From: Saitoella complicata NRRL Y-17804
Lineage: Eukaryota > Ascomycota > Saitoellomycetes > Saitoellales > Saitoellaceae
Direction: 5' to 3'
DNA length: 64,000 bases
NCBI RefSeq assembly: GCF_001661265.1
Contig: NW_017566992.1
Location: 1,286,892-1,350,891, forward strand
Part shown: positions 41,935 to 52,454 of the stretch, in pieces
How positions within the stretch are numbered: position 1 is the first letter of the stretch
Layout: each line of letters begins with the position of its first letter
Made by a program: the position numbers and the translations under genes
The notes under the pieces: model-generated
Seen by the model: the letters and a program-made list of their open reading frames with translations, nothing else
Told to the model about the DNA's origin: nothing
Databases searched by the model: none

Positions 41935-42517
41935 CTACTTCCTCCTGTCGCCCTCCAACCTCTGAACCAACAACACATACTCCCTCATCGCCTTCTCCCT
42001 CGAGGTATCATTCTTGACCTTCGACCACGCCCTCCATTTGATCTTCTCTTCGGAGGGAAAGAGATCGAGCTGGATGGGAAGCTTGCCGTGGTGAGGTTCG
42101 GTTGTGTCGCCTGACCCAATCTTGTGGAGGACCCAGAGTTCGACGCTGCTCGAGCGTCAACAAGGCTACGGGAAGAGGGGATAAGAAGGTAACTTACCAA
42201 TCTGCTTCGGAGAGGTCTTGGATATTCGCAGCGCGGAAAGTAGCGTCCTGGAACTCCCTGTTCAACACATCCACCTCACTCACACCGCCAACAGGCTCCA
42301 GTCCCGCCGTAGGGTTTGGATCAACAATGGGCTTCGTAGCCGGCGGCAGAGACAAGTCAATGTTCTCCGTGTCCAAAGGACGACCGGTATGGTAGTCCGC
42401 GAGAGAAGGGCCTGTGGTGTCAAGTGGCATGGTGACGACGTCCGCCTTGCCGGCTTGCGCGACGGGGTCGTTGAGAGAGTCGATTTCGAGTCCCTGCTGT
42501 GCTGGTGGATAGGACAT
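41935..42517 (-). CDS. Acyl-CoA-binding-like protein with N-terminal extension
   Basis: Exons 42517-42198 and 42145-41935 around a 52-nt intron (donor GTAAGT, acceptor GAGCAG) give 176 residues. An alternative acceptor 3 nt upstream would add one residue. The C-terminal 90 residues fit the ACBP four-helix domain: FQDATFRAANIQDLSEAD, ELWVLHKIGSGDT in place of IYSHYKQATVGD, EEKIKWRAWSKVKNDTSREKAMREYV. The lysines and tyrosine that hold acyl-CoA (bovine K32, K54, Y73) have counterparts, while Y28 is Trp. The first 85 residues are a disordered Pro/Asp-rich extension (LDTENIDLSLPPATKP) that I do not recognise. Acyl-CoA binding is likely but the domain is divergent. Confidence 0.72.
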
Positions 42518-42748
42518 TCTTGTGACGGTGACTGTATGTTTGCTGGAGATGTATGCTGTTTGGCCAGAAGGTGGTTTTGTATGGGGTGTATGCTCGGGCC
42601 GTGGGTACCGGTGATGTCATTACCGCGCGCAGCCGTCGAAACGGCAGGGTCTGGCGATGCCGGTGCTCAGCTGGCAAATAGAGAACCCTACGTAGAGATA
42701 GTTGCTCGTTCACATTACGTATTGCCTATCCTATACTATTCCTGCAGC

Positions 42749-44368
42749 CTAGATAATGAACAACAAATTCATATCCAATGGATGACTACACGACAACTGC
42801 GGCTTCTGCTGATACTTCCCCTTCAACTCCTCTCTCAAACACTGCAACAAACTCAAATAACTCTGCTGCGGGTTCTTCAACATCACCTCCCTGAACGCCC
42901 AACTCATCGCGCCGGTAGCTTGTCCGCCCTCAGAGGCGTCAGCGGATGTTTGGTTGTCTTTGCAGCCGGATAGTTGGATGACGTCTGCGGGGGAGGTCTT
43001 TGTGCGGCGGGATATTTCGGTGGCGGAGGAGTTTGAGCCGGTTACGTTTTTGAAGAGGGAGGAGACGCCGGAGACCATACCGCCGATGTCGCCGCGGAGG
43101 TAGGACATGCCTGCGCTGAGGAGGCCTTGTCCGGCTTCCTTGGCGAGGTTGGGTTCTTTGAGGGTACCGTTCGTAGACTACATGCGTCACAGTTAGCATC
43201 TTCACAAGCCCGAAAAAGTGAATGCAGCGGCAAACATACGTAGAGGTATGGAAGATCCAACACACTTCCCGAATGGCACGAATCGAAGATGGCCGTCAAT
43301 CGACATCCAGCCGGCAAGGGCATTACCATCCTGAAATGAATCTCATCATCGACGATGTGTCCATTCTGCTTGAAATCAAGTGGGTAAATGACCTCATCAA
43401 AACCATCATCTTCATCACCGTCGAGGTCTTCAGTCTGTCCTCCATGGCCGGAGTAGTGGAAGAAAAGATTGTCCTGTACAGAGATATGTCAGCACGCGTC
43501 CATGGGTCGCGACATAATACCTGTACATTCGGCTGAGCGCCCGAAACAAGCCATTGCATCGCATTGATGATATTCTGCCTCAACGGGACACTCCTTGGGT
43601 TGGACTGGTCATCCGTCAAAATGACCATATCCTCCCACTTAAATCCATATCTCTCGACCAAGAAACTCGACAAATTCCTGACATCTGTAATTCGCCTAGT
43701 CAGCAGCAATTTATACGCGGACAAAGAAACTCACCATTAATACACCCCTTCAACTCACTGCTCGACCCGAAATAGTTGATACCGATGAACAATGCCCTTT
43801 TCTTTCCCTGACAGTTGGAGTACTGGTAGTTGTACCCCTGCGTAGCTCCATGTCCGAACGCCTGAGCTTGCGTCGGCGGAGGAGGGGGAGCGCGGTAGTT
43901 GCCTTCGTTGTAGCTGTTGTTGTACGCATTCGGGAGTTGACCTATAGCTTTCGTCAGTCCACATCGGTATCACCAAACGCAGATTCCGAATACTATACCT
44001 GACGGCGGCCTAAAATGGTGCAACTGCTCCGGATGAGGCGGAGGTCCCGTCGGCGGCAGGTATCCCTGTCCACCACCCTGGTACGCCTGACTCGGCGCAT
44101 ACGGTTCAGGATTGTAGGACGACATATGTCCCCCATGCGGCGGGTTCCCACTCGGAGGAGGGTTCCCATAACTTGGTCCATTCGATTCATACCCAGGTCG
44201 AGTATGCATTGGGGGGGGACCACCAGGAGGGCCGTAATTTGAACGTGGCCCTCCGGGAGGGGGAGGCCCAGGTGGAGGACCACCCCAGCCACCGCCTGGA
44301 GGAGGTGGACCGTAGGAGTTTCCTTGGTTATTGTAGCCGTAGTTATTTTCGTAGCCGTTGTAGGACAT
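42749..44368 (-). CDS. MCA1: Type I metacaspase
   Basis: Exons 44368-43999, 43941-43735, 43684-43521, 43473-43240 and 43177-42749, with introns of 57, 50, 47 and 62 nt, give 467 residues. The N-terminal prodomain of about 160 residues is Gly/Pro/Tyr/Gln-rich ([18 protein letters not shown]), prone to disorder. The caspase-fold p20 begins [12 protein letters not shown]. The catalytic His is in [10 protein letters not shown] and the catalytic Cys in [17 protein letters not shown]. The [14 protein letters not shown] stretch supplies the acidic Ca2+/substrate pocket. Metacaspases cut after Arg/Lys and act in protein quality control and stress-linked cell death. It is divergent from the desaturase. 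Confidence 0.93.
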
Positions 44369-44831
44369 GGTTGATCAAGGGTGATCTGGCGGTTAGGGTG
44401 GGTGTATGCTGCGATCAGTGTCTGGTGGAGAATGCGCAGTCGCATGTAAACGTGGGGCGAGCCGCCAAGACGCACGGTTAAGCAGTAGACCTGACTACAA
44501 GCCGGAACGTCCTTCGGGATGAGCGTCTGAGGATCATGTAGCGAGCTCGAGTGGATATCAAGCCTTGGTCGGAGTTCTAACCGTCAGAAGGAAAGGGCTC
44601 TCAATTGCATTCACACTATGCTCACTCAATCTCTCCCCCGTTCTCCAGTTCCCAAGGGCCATCTCATTTGCCACCAGGAGAGTTCCCGCGCGTACGCGCA
44701 TTAGACACGCAGGACTAAACACTGCACCGATTGCCCGCGTTCCGTATCCGAAATCCCCTCGACAGCACCCCCTCGACCACCAATTGCAATTGACCAGCAT
44801 ACACCCGGTTGTTTGTACTTGAACAGCTGCA
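44369..44831. other. Divergent promoter region, metacaspase and desaturase
   Basis: 463 bp between two start codons. Frames across it on both strands overlap each other and look random. No named element could be assigned. Confidence 0.4.
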
Positions 44832-46439
44832 ATGGCAAAGGACGTTGCAGTTCTTACCAGACATGATGTTGCAAAACGCATCGGCAAGGGCGAAGTCGTC
44901 GTAATCTACGATAACCTCGTCCTAAAGCTCAATTCATGGATGTCCCTCCACCCCGGTGGTGAGAAGTCAATCTTACATATGGTCGGTCGAGACGCGACGG
45001 ATGAAATAAATGCATACCATTGTGACGAAACAAAGAAGCGGATGCGAGCATTTATTGTGGGGAGAGTCGAGGGTGTGTGGAAGAGTATGGTTCCGCCAAT
45101 TCAGGGTGGGCAGTATGGGGAGGAAGATGAAGGGGTTGTGCTCGACAGTTCGAGCGCGTCATCGAATGCCTCGGATAATGGAGAGGAGTTACAAGAGCAG
45201 GGACTTCGGCCACGAGTCTCAATGTTGAGAGCAGATTCAGGGATGCCGCCGACGCCCGCTGTTAACGCAATGCCTTCCCTGCCAAACCCAGTTCAAGAAG
45301 CAATCGAAAACGATCTCGCAAATTACCCATCACTCGAACCCTCAACGCAACAGCACATCGCTCACAAATACCGCGAACTCCACGAACGACTGGAGAAAGA
45401 AGGATACTACGACTGCAACTACGCCGCTTACGGTCGGGAATGTATTCGGTACTCAATCCTGCTCGCCGTTGCGCTCTATACACTCCACCATGCCTGGTAC
45501 CTTACCTCCGCCCTCTTCCTCGGATTGTTCTGGCATCAATTGACGTTTGTCGCGCATGATGCCGGACACCTTAGTATCACACACGACTACACCCTCGACA
45601 ACCTCATCGGTATTCTCGTCGCCGATTTCATTGGTGGTCTAAGTCTCGGCTGGTGGAAAACAAACCACAACGTCCACCACATCGTCACCAATCACCCCGA
45701 GCATGACCCAGATATCCAACACATGCCACTCTTCGCAGTCACGGCAAAGTTGTTGGAAGGGGTTCGGTCGACGTATTATGATAGGGTTATGGAGTATGAT
45801 GCAGCTGCGAGATTCTTCATTCGGATTCAGAGGTATTCGTATTACCCTATTCTCTGTTTCGGACGGTTTAACCTTTACCGGTTGTCCTACGACTACCTCA
45901 TCATGAACCGGGGTCCTAAGAAGGGCAAGGCAGTTCCGTTCAGATATATCGAAATGTTCGGAATCTGTGTGTTCTGGTACTGGTACGGCTATTGTCTTCT
46001 TAAGTCCGTTCCGACCTGGGGAACGAGGATCGCTTATATCCTGATCTCGCATATCGTGACGATGCCACTCCACGTTCAAATCACACTATCCCACTTCGCC
46101 ATGAGCACAGCCGACCTCGGCCTCAGCGAATCTTTCCCCCAACGCCAACTCCGCACAACAATGGACGTCTCCTGCCCCGCCTGGCTCGACTTCATCCACG
46201 GCGGTCTCCAATTCCAGGCAGTCCACCACCTCTTCCCCCGCGTCCCTCGTCACAATCTACGAGCCGTTCAACAATTGGTCAAAGAGTTCTGTGGCGAAGT
46301 CGGGATCGAGTTTAAGGAGATGGAGTTTGTTGATGGGAATCGGTTTGTGGTTGGGAGGTTGGGGGAGGTTAGTCAGCAGGCGAGGATTTTGGCGACGGTT
46401 GCGAAAGCGTTTCATGGGAATGATGTGCATTTTCATTAA
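44832..46439 (+). CDS. Sphingolipid Delta8-desaturase, cytochrome b5 fusion
   Basis: Intronless, 535 residues. The N-terminal cytochrome b5 domain has the haem-ligand motif HPGGEKSILHMVGRDAT and a second His in INAYHCDET. An acidic linker of about 80 residues follows. The desaturase part has transmembrane pairs and three histidine boxes: HDAGHLSI, WWKTNHNVHHI and FQAVHHLFPRVPRHN. The Gln in QAVHH replacing the first His of box three marks the b5-fused front-end desaturase group. The order and length match fungal Delta8-(E)-sphingolipid desaturases, which act on ceramides in the ER for glucosylceramide synthesis. A Delta6/Delta5 acyl-lipid enzyme is the main alternative. Confidence 0.9.
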   Translation: MAKDVAVLTRHDVAKRIGKGEVVVIYDNLVLKLNSWMSLHPGGEKSILHMVGRDATDEINAYHCDETKKRMRAFIVGRVEGVWKSMVPPIQGGQYGEEDEGVVLDSSSASSNASDNGEELQEQGLRPRVSMLRADSGMPPTPAVNAMPSLPNPVQEAIENDLANYPSLEPSTQQHIAHKYRELHERLEKEGYYDCNYAAYGRECIRYSILLAVALYTLHHAWYLTSALFLGLFWHQLTFVAHDAGHLSITHDYTLDNLIGILVADFIGGLSLGWWKTNHNVHHIVTNHPEHDPDIQHMPLFAVTAKLLEGVRSTYYDRVMEYDAAARFFIRIQRYSYYPILCFGRFNLYRLSYDYLIMNRGPKKGKAVPFRYIEMFGICVFWYWYGYCLLKSVPTWGTRIAYILISHIVTMPLHVQITLSHFAMSTADLGLSESFPQRQLRTTMDVSCPAWLDFIHGGLQFQAVHHLFPRVPRHNLRAVQQLVKEFCGEVGIEFKEMEFVDGNRFVVGRLGEVSQQARILATVAKAFHGNDVHFH

Positions 46440-46672
46440 GCTGTCTACCATTTACCATGGCGTCAAGCTATAGCTACGGTATCCTAAAATAGAGAATCCC
46501 CACGCCCGCAGCCGTCGCCCCCAGGTGTTCTGCGCGCGGCCGGTCGGTTCCGAAGCACGTATGAATTTTGAAACTATTTTTGGAAGGTGGGCCACAAATA
46601 CTCGCCACACCACCGAGTAACGGCGACTCATTTGAACCCTGAACCACATCCTTGACGGACCAGACAATCAAT

Positions 46673-47929
46673 ATGTTTGCTGTATCGACAAAGAGAGTTA
46701 TTGGGAGGGAGTGCGAGGCTCTGTTGAAGGTTCATTTGGTTCCACATGACGCAACTCCGTTGACTGACCCCATCGAACAGCATTCTCGATCTCTCGCCTC
46801 CACAACTTCGGCACCCGACGCGGCCGCTGCCGCATCTACCAAGTCAAAGATCTCCGAGAAACTCGCAAGCGGCCCATCTTTCACAGATTTCCTCCAATCG
46901 AAAATCACCACCGAAGAATCACTAGAACTCGCCAACGAGCCCCCAACCTCAACACAAGTCAAGCGTCTCCCTCCATGGCTCAAAACCTCCGTTCCACTCG
47001 GTACCAACTTCAACAAGATCAAGCGTGATTTGCGAGGTCTTAAACTGCATACTGTGTGTGAGGAGGCACGATGTCCGAATATTGGTGATTGTTGGGGTGG
47101 ATCGGATAAAGCCGCTGCTACGGCGACGATTATGTTGATGGGTGATACGTGTACGCGTGGGTGTCGATTCTGTTCCGTCAAGACTTCGAAGGCGCCGGCA
47201 CCGCTGGATCCGCATGAGCCGGAACATACTGCGGAGGCGATTAGGCGTTGGGGTTTGGGATATGTCGTTCTGACGTCGGTAGATCGAGATGATCTGGCGG
47301 ATGGAGGCTCTGCGCATTTCGCAGAGACGATCATGAAGATCAAGCAACGTGCGCCGCATATCCTCGTCGAGGCCTTGACGGGTGATTTCGCGGGTGACTT
47401 GACGCAGACTGCGCGTGTAGCACAGAGTGGGTTGGATGTGTACGCACACAACATCGAGACGGTGGAGGAGTTGACGCCCTTTGTCAGAGATCGTCGAGCG
47501 ACGTTTAGGCAGAGTTTGAGAGCGTTGGAGCATGCGAAGAAGACTGTGCCGACGTTGATTACGAAGACGAGTATGATGCTTGGTGTTGGGGAGAATGATG
47601 AGCAGGTCCTTGCGGCGTTGAAGGAGTTGAGAAAGGTCAATGTTGACGTCGTTACATTCGGACAGTACATGCGACCAACGAAGAAGCACATGAAGGTCCA
47701 TGAGTATGTCACGCCGGAGAAGTTCACGCACTGGCAGAAGGTTGCGGAGGAGTTGGGTTTCTTGTACGTCGCTTCTGGACCTTTGGTCAGGAGTTCGTAT
47801 AAGGCCGGAGAGAAGTTCATTGAGAATGTGTTGAAAAAGAGGGGAAAGGATATCAGGAAGGTTACGGAGGAGGGTTTGGGTCAGTCTGAGAAGGAGCTTT
47901 TGGACAAGACGCTCGAGACGAGGGCTTAA
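46673..47929 (+). CDS. LIP5: Lipoyl synthase, mitochondrial
   Basis: Intronless, 418 residues from the ATG at 46673. The first 100 residues are Ser/Ala/Lys-rich, consistent with mitochondrial import. The auxiliary 4Fe-4S cluster motif [13 protein letters not shown] (CX4CX5C) and the radical-SAM motif CTRGCRFC (CX3CX2C) are both intact. The core continues with [24 protein letters not shown]-like sequence and the conserved Arg-Ser-Ser-Tyr of VRSSYKAGE near the end. It inserts two sulfurs into octanoyl-protein to make lipoyl groups of pyruvate and 2-oxoglutarate dehydrogenases. Length and motif order are standard for fungal Lip5. Confidence 0.95.
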   Translation: MFAVSTKRVIGRECEALLKVHLVPHDATPLTDPIEQHSRSLASTTSAPDAAAAASTKSKISEKLASGPSFTDFLQSKITTEESLELANEPPTSTQVKRLPPWLKTSVPLGTNFNKIKRDLRGLKLHTVCEEARCPNIGDCWGGSDKAAATATIMLMGDTCTRGCRFCSVKTSKAPAPLDPHEPEHTAEAIRRWGLGYVVLTSVDRDDLADGGSAHFAETIMKIKQRAPHILVEALTGDFAGDLTQTARVAQSGLDVYAHNIETVEELTPFVRDRRATFRQSLRALEHAKKTVPTLITKTSMMLGVGENDEQVLAALKELRKVNVDVVTFGQYMRPTKKHMKVHEYVTPEKFTHWQKVAEELGFLYVASGPLVRSSYKAGEKFIENVLKKRGKDIRKVTEEGLGQSEKELLDKTLETRA

Positions 47930-48200
47930 GGGGTGTTGGGGTTATTCATTTCTTTTCTATTCATTTGGTCCATACATATCATGGCCTTCAACTGGCCTGC
48001 AGACGCCACCACGAGCATTCAACGCTCAATATATCATTCATTATCATCATACCGTTGTATTCTCTCATACCCATTTCTCACTAGCTTCTACAGACTCGGA
48101 ATCGAGGCCCCGAACATAATTGCGACCGATGAGGGTGATGATTAAATGACGATTCCATGATTCCCTTGATATCCAAAAACTACCGTAAAAAGCAATATAT

Positions 48201-50540
48201 CTAAGCCTCCGCTCTCCAGTTCTCCACCATCCTAGGGAAAACTCTCTTGTACAACGACATACCAATAGTATCCTGCTGGTTGATCTTTGCATCGAACGTC
48301 GCCTTGAAGTAACCGTGCGTACCCAAACTTTCCTTGATGTATCCAGTCTTTCCGTACTTGGTAAACAGCTGGATCGCCTTGAACCAGTTAACGTCGTGAT
48401 CGCTGAAGAACATGTATCGGATAGTGACGACACGCTTGTGGATCTTGTATGGGATACCAGTGAGGACGATACGCTTGGCGATAACACGGCGGTGGTCGGT
48501 GTCCAAGAAGGAACCGGAAGCGACGAGCTTAAGGCCATTGGGGGTCTCACGGAGAAGGAGGACAGGGACGTTTCCGAAGACTGCGGGACCGATCACGGTA
48601 GCGACGGAGGTACGGCCAGGGTGCAAGTATCTCTCAAACTTGGCAACATTGTTTGACGAGTTACCGAACTGAGAGTACAAGGGCTTGACGACATACCGTC
48701 TCGCACCGCACTGCAAGATAAGCGGATCCTTTGCCTTGATGGGCTCGTTGTACTCGGTATTGGGCGTAACCTGGAAGTTCAAGACAGTAGTCTTGTGCTC
48801 ATACTGCAACAAGCTCGTCAAAAGGAATGGCTTAGATCCATCGTACTTTTCAGCGATTTCACGAGGGCAATCACGAAGGTAAATCTGGACGCGCGTACCA
48901 GCCGCGACACCGCCGAACTGTCCCTGCTTGATAACCCTGTTCTTCGTCGCCTTGTAGTTCTCGAACCTTGCCAGGCGCTTCCACTCGGCTGGTGCATTGG
49001 GGTCAGACTCGTCGGCGTCCCATGGGGAAGTGCGGAAGGACTTCATTCCACGGTACTTCTTGAAACGTTCGGAGGCGGGCATGTCTGGTGGTGCCTCGAC
49101 CTCATCGGGAAACTCCAAGTCATCGGAACGCTCGCGCTGCGCTTGGCGGTATGCCTCGAGCTGAGCCATCTCCTCTTCAGGGTCAAGGTCGACGTGCATC
49201 TCGTCATCACCGAACTCTGTTGGTGCATACTCAGACTGAGTAGCGAAAGAGATACCACGGCGCGGCTCGTCAAAGCCCTCATCCTCCTCCTCTCCATTGT
49301 CCATTTCCTCATCATCCTCGTCCTCCTCATCGGAAGACTCAGCATCGGAACCCTCCTCCGTGATCCATTCTGCCTGGTATTTTGAGGTACCCTTAGGCAG
49401 CTTAATATTCTTCACCGGCTCCTCCTCCTTGTCGAAATAGTAGTGGTCATCCAATCTCACACCCTTAGGCTGAGCAGCACCCTCAACACCAGAGTCCATC
49501 TCCATCTCCTCATCATCCTCCTCTTCAGGTGCCAAAGCCTCAGTGGAGTCCTGCTCCTCAGTCGGCACAGCAAGAACGTTGTTCGCCTCCTCCATATCCA
49601 CATCCATTCCGCGTCCCTTCTTGTTCTCTTCGGGTACTGAGCAGATCTTTTCGATTTGGTAGTCACCCCAGCCCTGAATATGCACCAGTCTGTCGACGTT
49701 CAGGCCCTTTCCACGAACGATTCCTTCCACGACCACGTTGTTACCTTCCTCCTCGTAGGTCACGGACTCAGCCAAGACATAAGATCTGTTCTCACGCCAG
49801 TTGATGCCGGATGGGTGTTGGGTGCAGAGAGCGCGGACGACGTTGAGCGCCTCAGCGGCGGAGTCGATAGCGTGAACCTTCTCTTCGGTAGGGAAGAAGT
49901 AGGAAATGAAACTCAACAAGGACTTCTTGACATCAGCCTTGGTCTTAATACCATCAACGGTGTCGAGGTGCTGAACGACGGTGACGACGTTGGAGATACC
50001 CTGAGACTGAATAGAACGAAGGCAAAGCTCTCCGAACTCGTCGACTTCCTGGTTGGCGGAAAGAATGAAAACGGTGAAATCGGCAGCCTTGCAGGCGTCG
50101 ACAATGGAGACGTAGTCGCGGTCGACGACGATGTACTGAAGCTTCTGCTTAAATCGCTCGGCCTGGACGTTGACCAACCCCTCTTTCACTTCCACATCCT
50201 GCTCAATCGACGCATTCAAGTTCTTGACGACAGTAACACCATCGACATCAGCACACAACGGCACTATCGCAACAATCCTAGGTGCACCACGACGTCCGTC
50301 GAAAATGCGGTTATTTCTGATCGTCTCCTCACGCTTCTTCGCCTGAACCTGCTTCGCAGCATTACGACGATCTGCTTTGGTCGAGGTATGCTTCTTCGGC
50401 TTTGCGCCGTCTGTAGGACGCTCAACCTTTCCCTTGAGCTTATCCTTCACCGAACTCTTTGACGAATGCCTCGACTTGAACGGCTTCTTCGACTTCAGGG
50501 ACGTACGGTGATGATGACCGCCTGATTCAGCTCCTGCCAT
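48201..50540 (-). CDS. TSR1: Tsr1, 40S ribosome biogenesis GTPase-like factor
   Basis: Intronless, 779 residues. The basic N-terminus (RTSLKSKKPFKSRHSSKSS, STKADRRNAAKQVQAKKREE) is a nucleolar signal. A translation-GTPase-like core follows (RIVAIVPLCADVDGVTVVKNL) without the usual P-loop, as known for Tsr1, which resembles Bms1 but lacks GTPase activity. A long acidic segment at about 330-460 (EEDDEEMEMDSG, SDAESSDEEDEDDEEM) precedes the beta-barrel domains (RFENYKATKNRVIKQGQF, TVLNFQV, RHIVLTG-like IVLTGIPYKIHKR). Tsr1 blocks early joining and translation-factor sites on pre-40S particles. It is divergent from UTP7 with 194 bp between starts. Confidence 0.93.
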   Translation of the reverse strand: MAGAESGGHHHRTSLKSKKPFKSRHSSKSSVKDKLKGKVERPTDGAKPKKHTSTKADRRNAAKQVQAKKREETIRNNRIFDGRRGAPRIVAIVPLCADVDGVTVVKNLNASIEQDVEVKEGLVNVQAERFKQKLQYIVVDRDYVSIVDACKAADFTVFILSANQEVDEFGELCLRSIQSQGISNVVTVVQHLDTVDGIKTKADVKKSLLSFISYFFPTEEKVHAIDSAAEALNVVRALCTQHPSGINWRENRSYVLAESVTYEEEGNNVVVEGIVRGKGLNVDRLVHIQGWGDYQIEKICSVPEENKKGRGMDVDMEEANNVLAVPTEEQDSTEALAPEEEDDEEMEMDSGVEGAAQPKGVRLDDHYYFDKEEEPVKNIKLPKGTSKYQAEWITEEGSDAESSDEEDEDDEEMDNGEEEDEGFDEPRRGISFATQSEYAPTEFGDDEMHVDLDPEEEMAQLEAYRQAQRERSDDLEFPDEVEAPPDMPASERFKKYRGMKSFRTSPWDADESDPNAPAEWKRLARFENYKATKNRVIKQGQFGGVAAGTRVQIYLRDCPREIAEKYDGSKPFLLTSLLQYEHKTTVLNFQVTPNTEYNEPIKAKDPLILQCGARRYVVKPLYSQFGNSSNNVAKFERYLHPGRTSVATVIGPAVFGNVPVLLLRETPNGLKLVASGSFLDTDHRRVIAKRIVLTGIPYKIHKRVVTIRYMFFSDHDVNWFKAIQLFTKYGKTGYIKESLGTHGYFKATFDAKINQQDTIGMSLYKRVFPRMVENWRAEA

Positions 50541-50734
50541 ATTGATAATGGATCAAACGGCGTAATTCAACGTGATTCAACGAATTCCCTTTCGCCGCCC
50601 TCGTCGCGGAGTTTCGACTTTTTCCTCAATCGATACGGTAGGTGCCACCTCAGCCTCATGCAGACCCGGGGCCAGAATTTTGGGAATTGGACAGTCGAGG
50701 ACAGAGAAGGCAAACACCATTGCATTCTGTCAAA
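50541..50734. promoter_or_regulatory. Bidirectional promoter of TSR1 and UTP7
   Basis: Only 194 bp separate the two start codons, so the genes must share control sequence. An AGAATTTTGGG (50677-50687) resembles the AATTTT core of the ribosome-biogenesis RRPE motif, though without its full A run. No TATA box is evident. Confidence 0.5.
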
Positions 50735-52330
50735 ATGGCCAATGGATCATCGAAGAAGGCTCCTGTGGACCCGTCGTTGACGGTCATGCCCAAGTACGAG
50801 CGCGGAGAGCGGGTCAAGACGAAGGGAATCAAAGACAAGAAGTTGAGGACGAATATGAAGAAGGTGGAGCACAGATTTCATGATGCTGCATACAAGGCCG
50901 CGGACTCGGAGTTGCTGCTACAGGAGGAGGAAGGTGTGCTCGAGGCGGAAGGGATGGAGCGGACATACAAGTTCAGGCAGGATCAGCTGCGACAAGAAGT
51001 CGATGTCGCGACTGCGCAGAAATCGTTTGACTTGAAGCTCCCTGCTTTCGGACCATATGCGATCGACTACACCCGCAATGGACGACACCTTCTCATTGGA
51101 GGTAGGAAAGGACATGTCGCTTCCTTCGACTGGCGCGAGGGAAAGCTTCACTCTGAAATCCAGCTCAACGAAACCGTACGAGACGTGAAGTGGTTGCACA
51201 ACGAGTCCATGTACGCTGTCGCACAGAAGAAACACGTCTTCATCTACGACCGAACCGGAATGGAACTCCACCGCCTGAAAAACCACATTGAGGTCCAACA
51301 CATGGAGTTCCTCCCCTACCATTTCCTGCTCGCAACAGTAGGAAACGCAGGATGGCTCAAATACCAAGACACATCTACCGGAAACCTCGTCGCAGAGCTA
51401 CGAACCAAACTTGGTCAACCAGCATGCATGACACAAAACCAACAAAACGCAGCCATCCACATCGGGCACGCAAATGGAACCGTAACGCTCTGGGCGCCGA
51501 CAATGTCCACACCACTCGTTAAACTCCAAGCGCATGCCGGTCCCGTGCGCTCGATGGCGATTGATCGGAGTGGGAAATACATGGCGACGGGTGGAGCGGA
51601 AGGACGGCTACGGATCTGGGATTTGAGGATGTACAAGGAGGTGCATTCGTACTACACCCCAACACCACCCTCAACGATCAACATCTCGGATCGTGGATTG
51701 TTGGCTGTAGGATGGGGCCCGCACATGACAATCTGGAAGGATGCATTGAGAGTTAAGCAGCAGTCACCATATATGACACACCTCGCCGCAGGCGAACATA
51801 TCGCTGACGCGAGATTCTGTCCTTTCGATGATGTCCTCGGATTCGGACACTCTGGTGGATTCTCCTCCATCGTCGTTCCCGGATCCGGAGAACCAAACTA
51901 CGACGCATACGAGCTGAACCCATACGAGACTGTCGATCAGCGCCGCGAAACCGAGGTTCGTATGCTCATGGAAAAGATCCAACCATCCATGATCGCCCTC
52001 GACACCTCCTTCATTGGAACCCTCGACCGCACCTCCGCCCCCGACCGTCGCGCACTCCAAGAACAAGAAGCTGCGGCAAAGAAAGCCGAAGAAGAGAAAT
52101 GGGTACCCAAGCCCAAGGTTAGGGGAAAGAACTCGGCGATGAGGAAGTATTTGAGGTCTAAAGCCAAGAACGTCATTGATGACCGGAGAGTGAGGGTCGA
52201 GGCGGCGTTGGTGAAGGAGAAGCAGATGAGGGCGGAAAGGGTTAGGAGAGATAGGGGGGAGGTTGTGGAGGAGAAGAAGGAGGGACCGGCGTTGGCGAGG
52301 TTTGCGCAGAAGACTTCGAAGCGGTATTAA
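50735..52330 (+). CDS. UTP7: Utp7, U3 snoRNP/SSU processome WD40 protein
   Basis: Intronless, 531 residues from the ATG at 50735. A basic N-terminal helix region (KTKGIKDKKLRTNMKKVEHRF) is followed by LPAFGPYAIDYTRNGRHLLIGGRKGHVASFDW, the start of the WD40 propeller, with repeats ending in DVKWLHNESMYAVA, EFLPYHFLLATVG, NGTVTLWAP, GRLRIWDL. The C-terminal BING4 region (LDTSFIGTLDR) and a basic tail (KVRGKNSAMRKYLRSKAKNVID) match Utp7/WDR46. Utp7 helps assemble the U3-containing 90S particle for 18S rRNA maturation. The frame is open upstream of the ATG but begins at no AUG there. Confidence 0.94.
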   Translation: MANGSSKKAPVDPSLTVMPKYERGERVKTKGIKDKKLRTNMKKVEHRFHDAAYKAADSELLLQEEEGVLEAEGMERTYKFRQDQLRQEVDVATAQKSFDLKLPAFGPYAIDYTRNGRHLLIGGRKGHVASFDWREGKLHSEIQLNETVRDVKWLHNESMYAVAQKKHVFIYDRTGMELHRLKNHIEVQHMEFLPYHFLLATVGNAGWLKYQDTSTGNLVAELRTKLGQPACMTQNQQNAAIHIGHANGTVTLWAPTMSTPLVKLQAHAGPVRSMAIDRSGKYMATGGAEGRLRIWDLRMYKEVHSYYTPTPPSTINISDRGLLAVGWGPHMTIWKDALRVKQQSPYMTHLAAGEHIADARFCPFDDVLGFGHSGGFSSIVVPGSGEPNYDAYELNPYETVDQRRETEVRMLMEKIQPSMIALDTSFIGTLDRTSAPDRRALQEQEAAAKKAEEEKWVPKPKVRGKNSAMRKYLRSKAKNVIDDRRVRVEAALVKEKQMRAERVRRDRGEVVEEKKEGPALARFAQKTSKRY

Positions 52331-52454
52331 ATCCGTGTACCTTAGGGCGAACAAAATCTATTTTTAAAGTCCTGGAAGTGCATTACAATACGAAACAGAC
52401 CGAAAACGCCTATTGCCCATAAATAACAAGTGCAGGTATACCAAATCCTCATCA

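Noticed and set aside
46652-46672. Longer start for lipoyl synthase
   Set aside because: The upstream codons begin at TTG. The first ATG is at 46673 and gives a proper mitochondrial N-terminus.
46732-47820. 362-codon minus-strand open frame
   Set aside because: Antisense to lipoyl synthase, which has all its cluster motifs.
49656-50462. 268-codon plus-strand open frame
   Set aside because: Antisense to TSR1, with no independent evidence.
50642-50734. N-terminal extension of UTP7
   Set aside because: The frame is open there but starts at GTG. The first ATG (50735) gives the conserved basic N-terminus.
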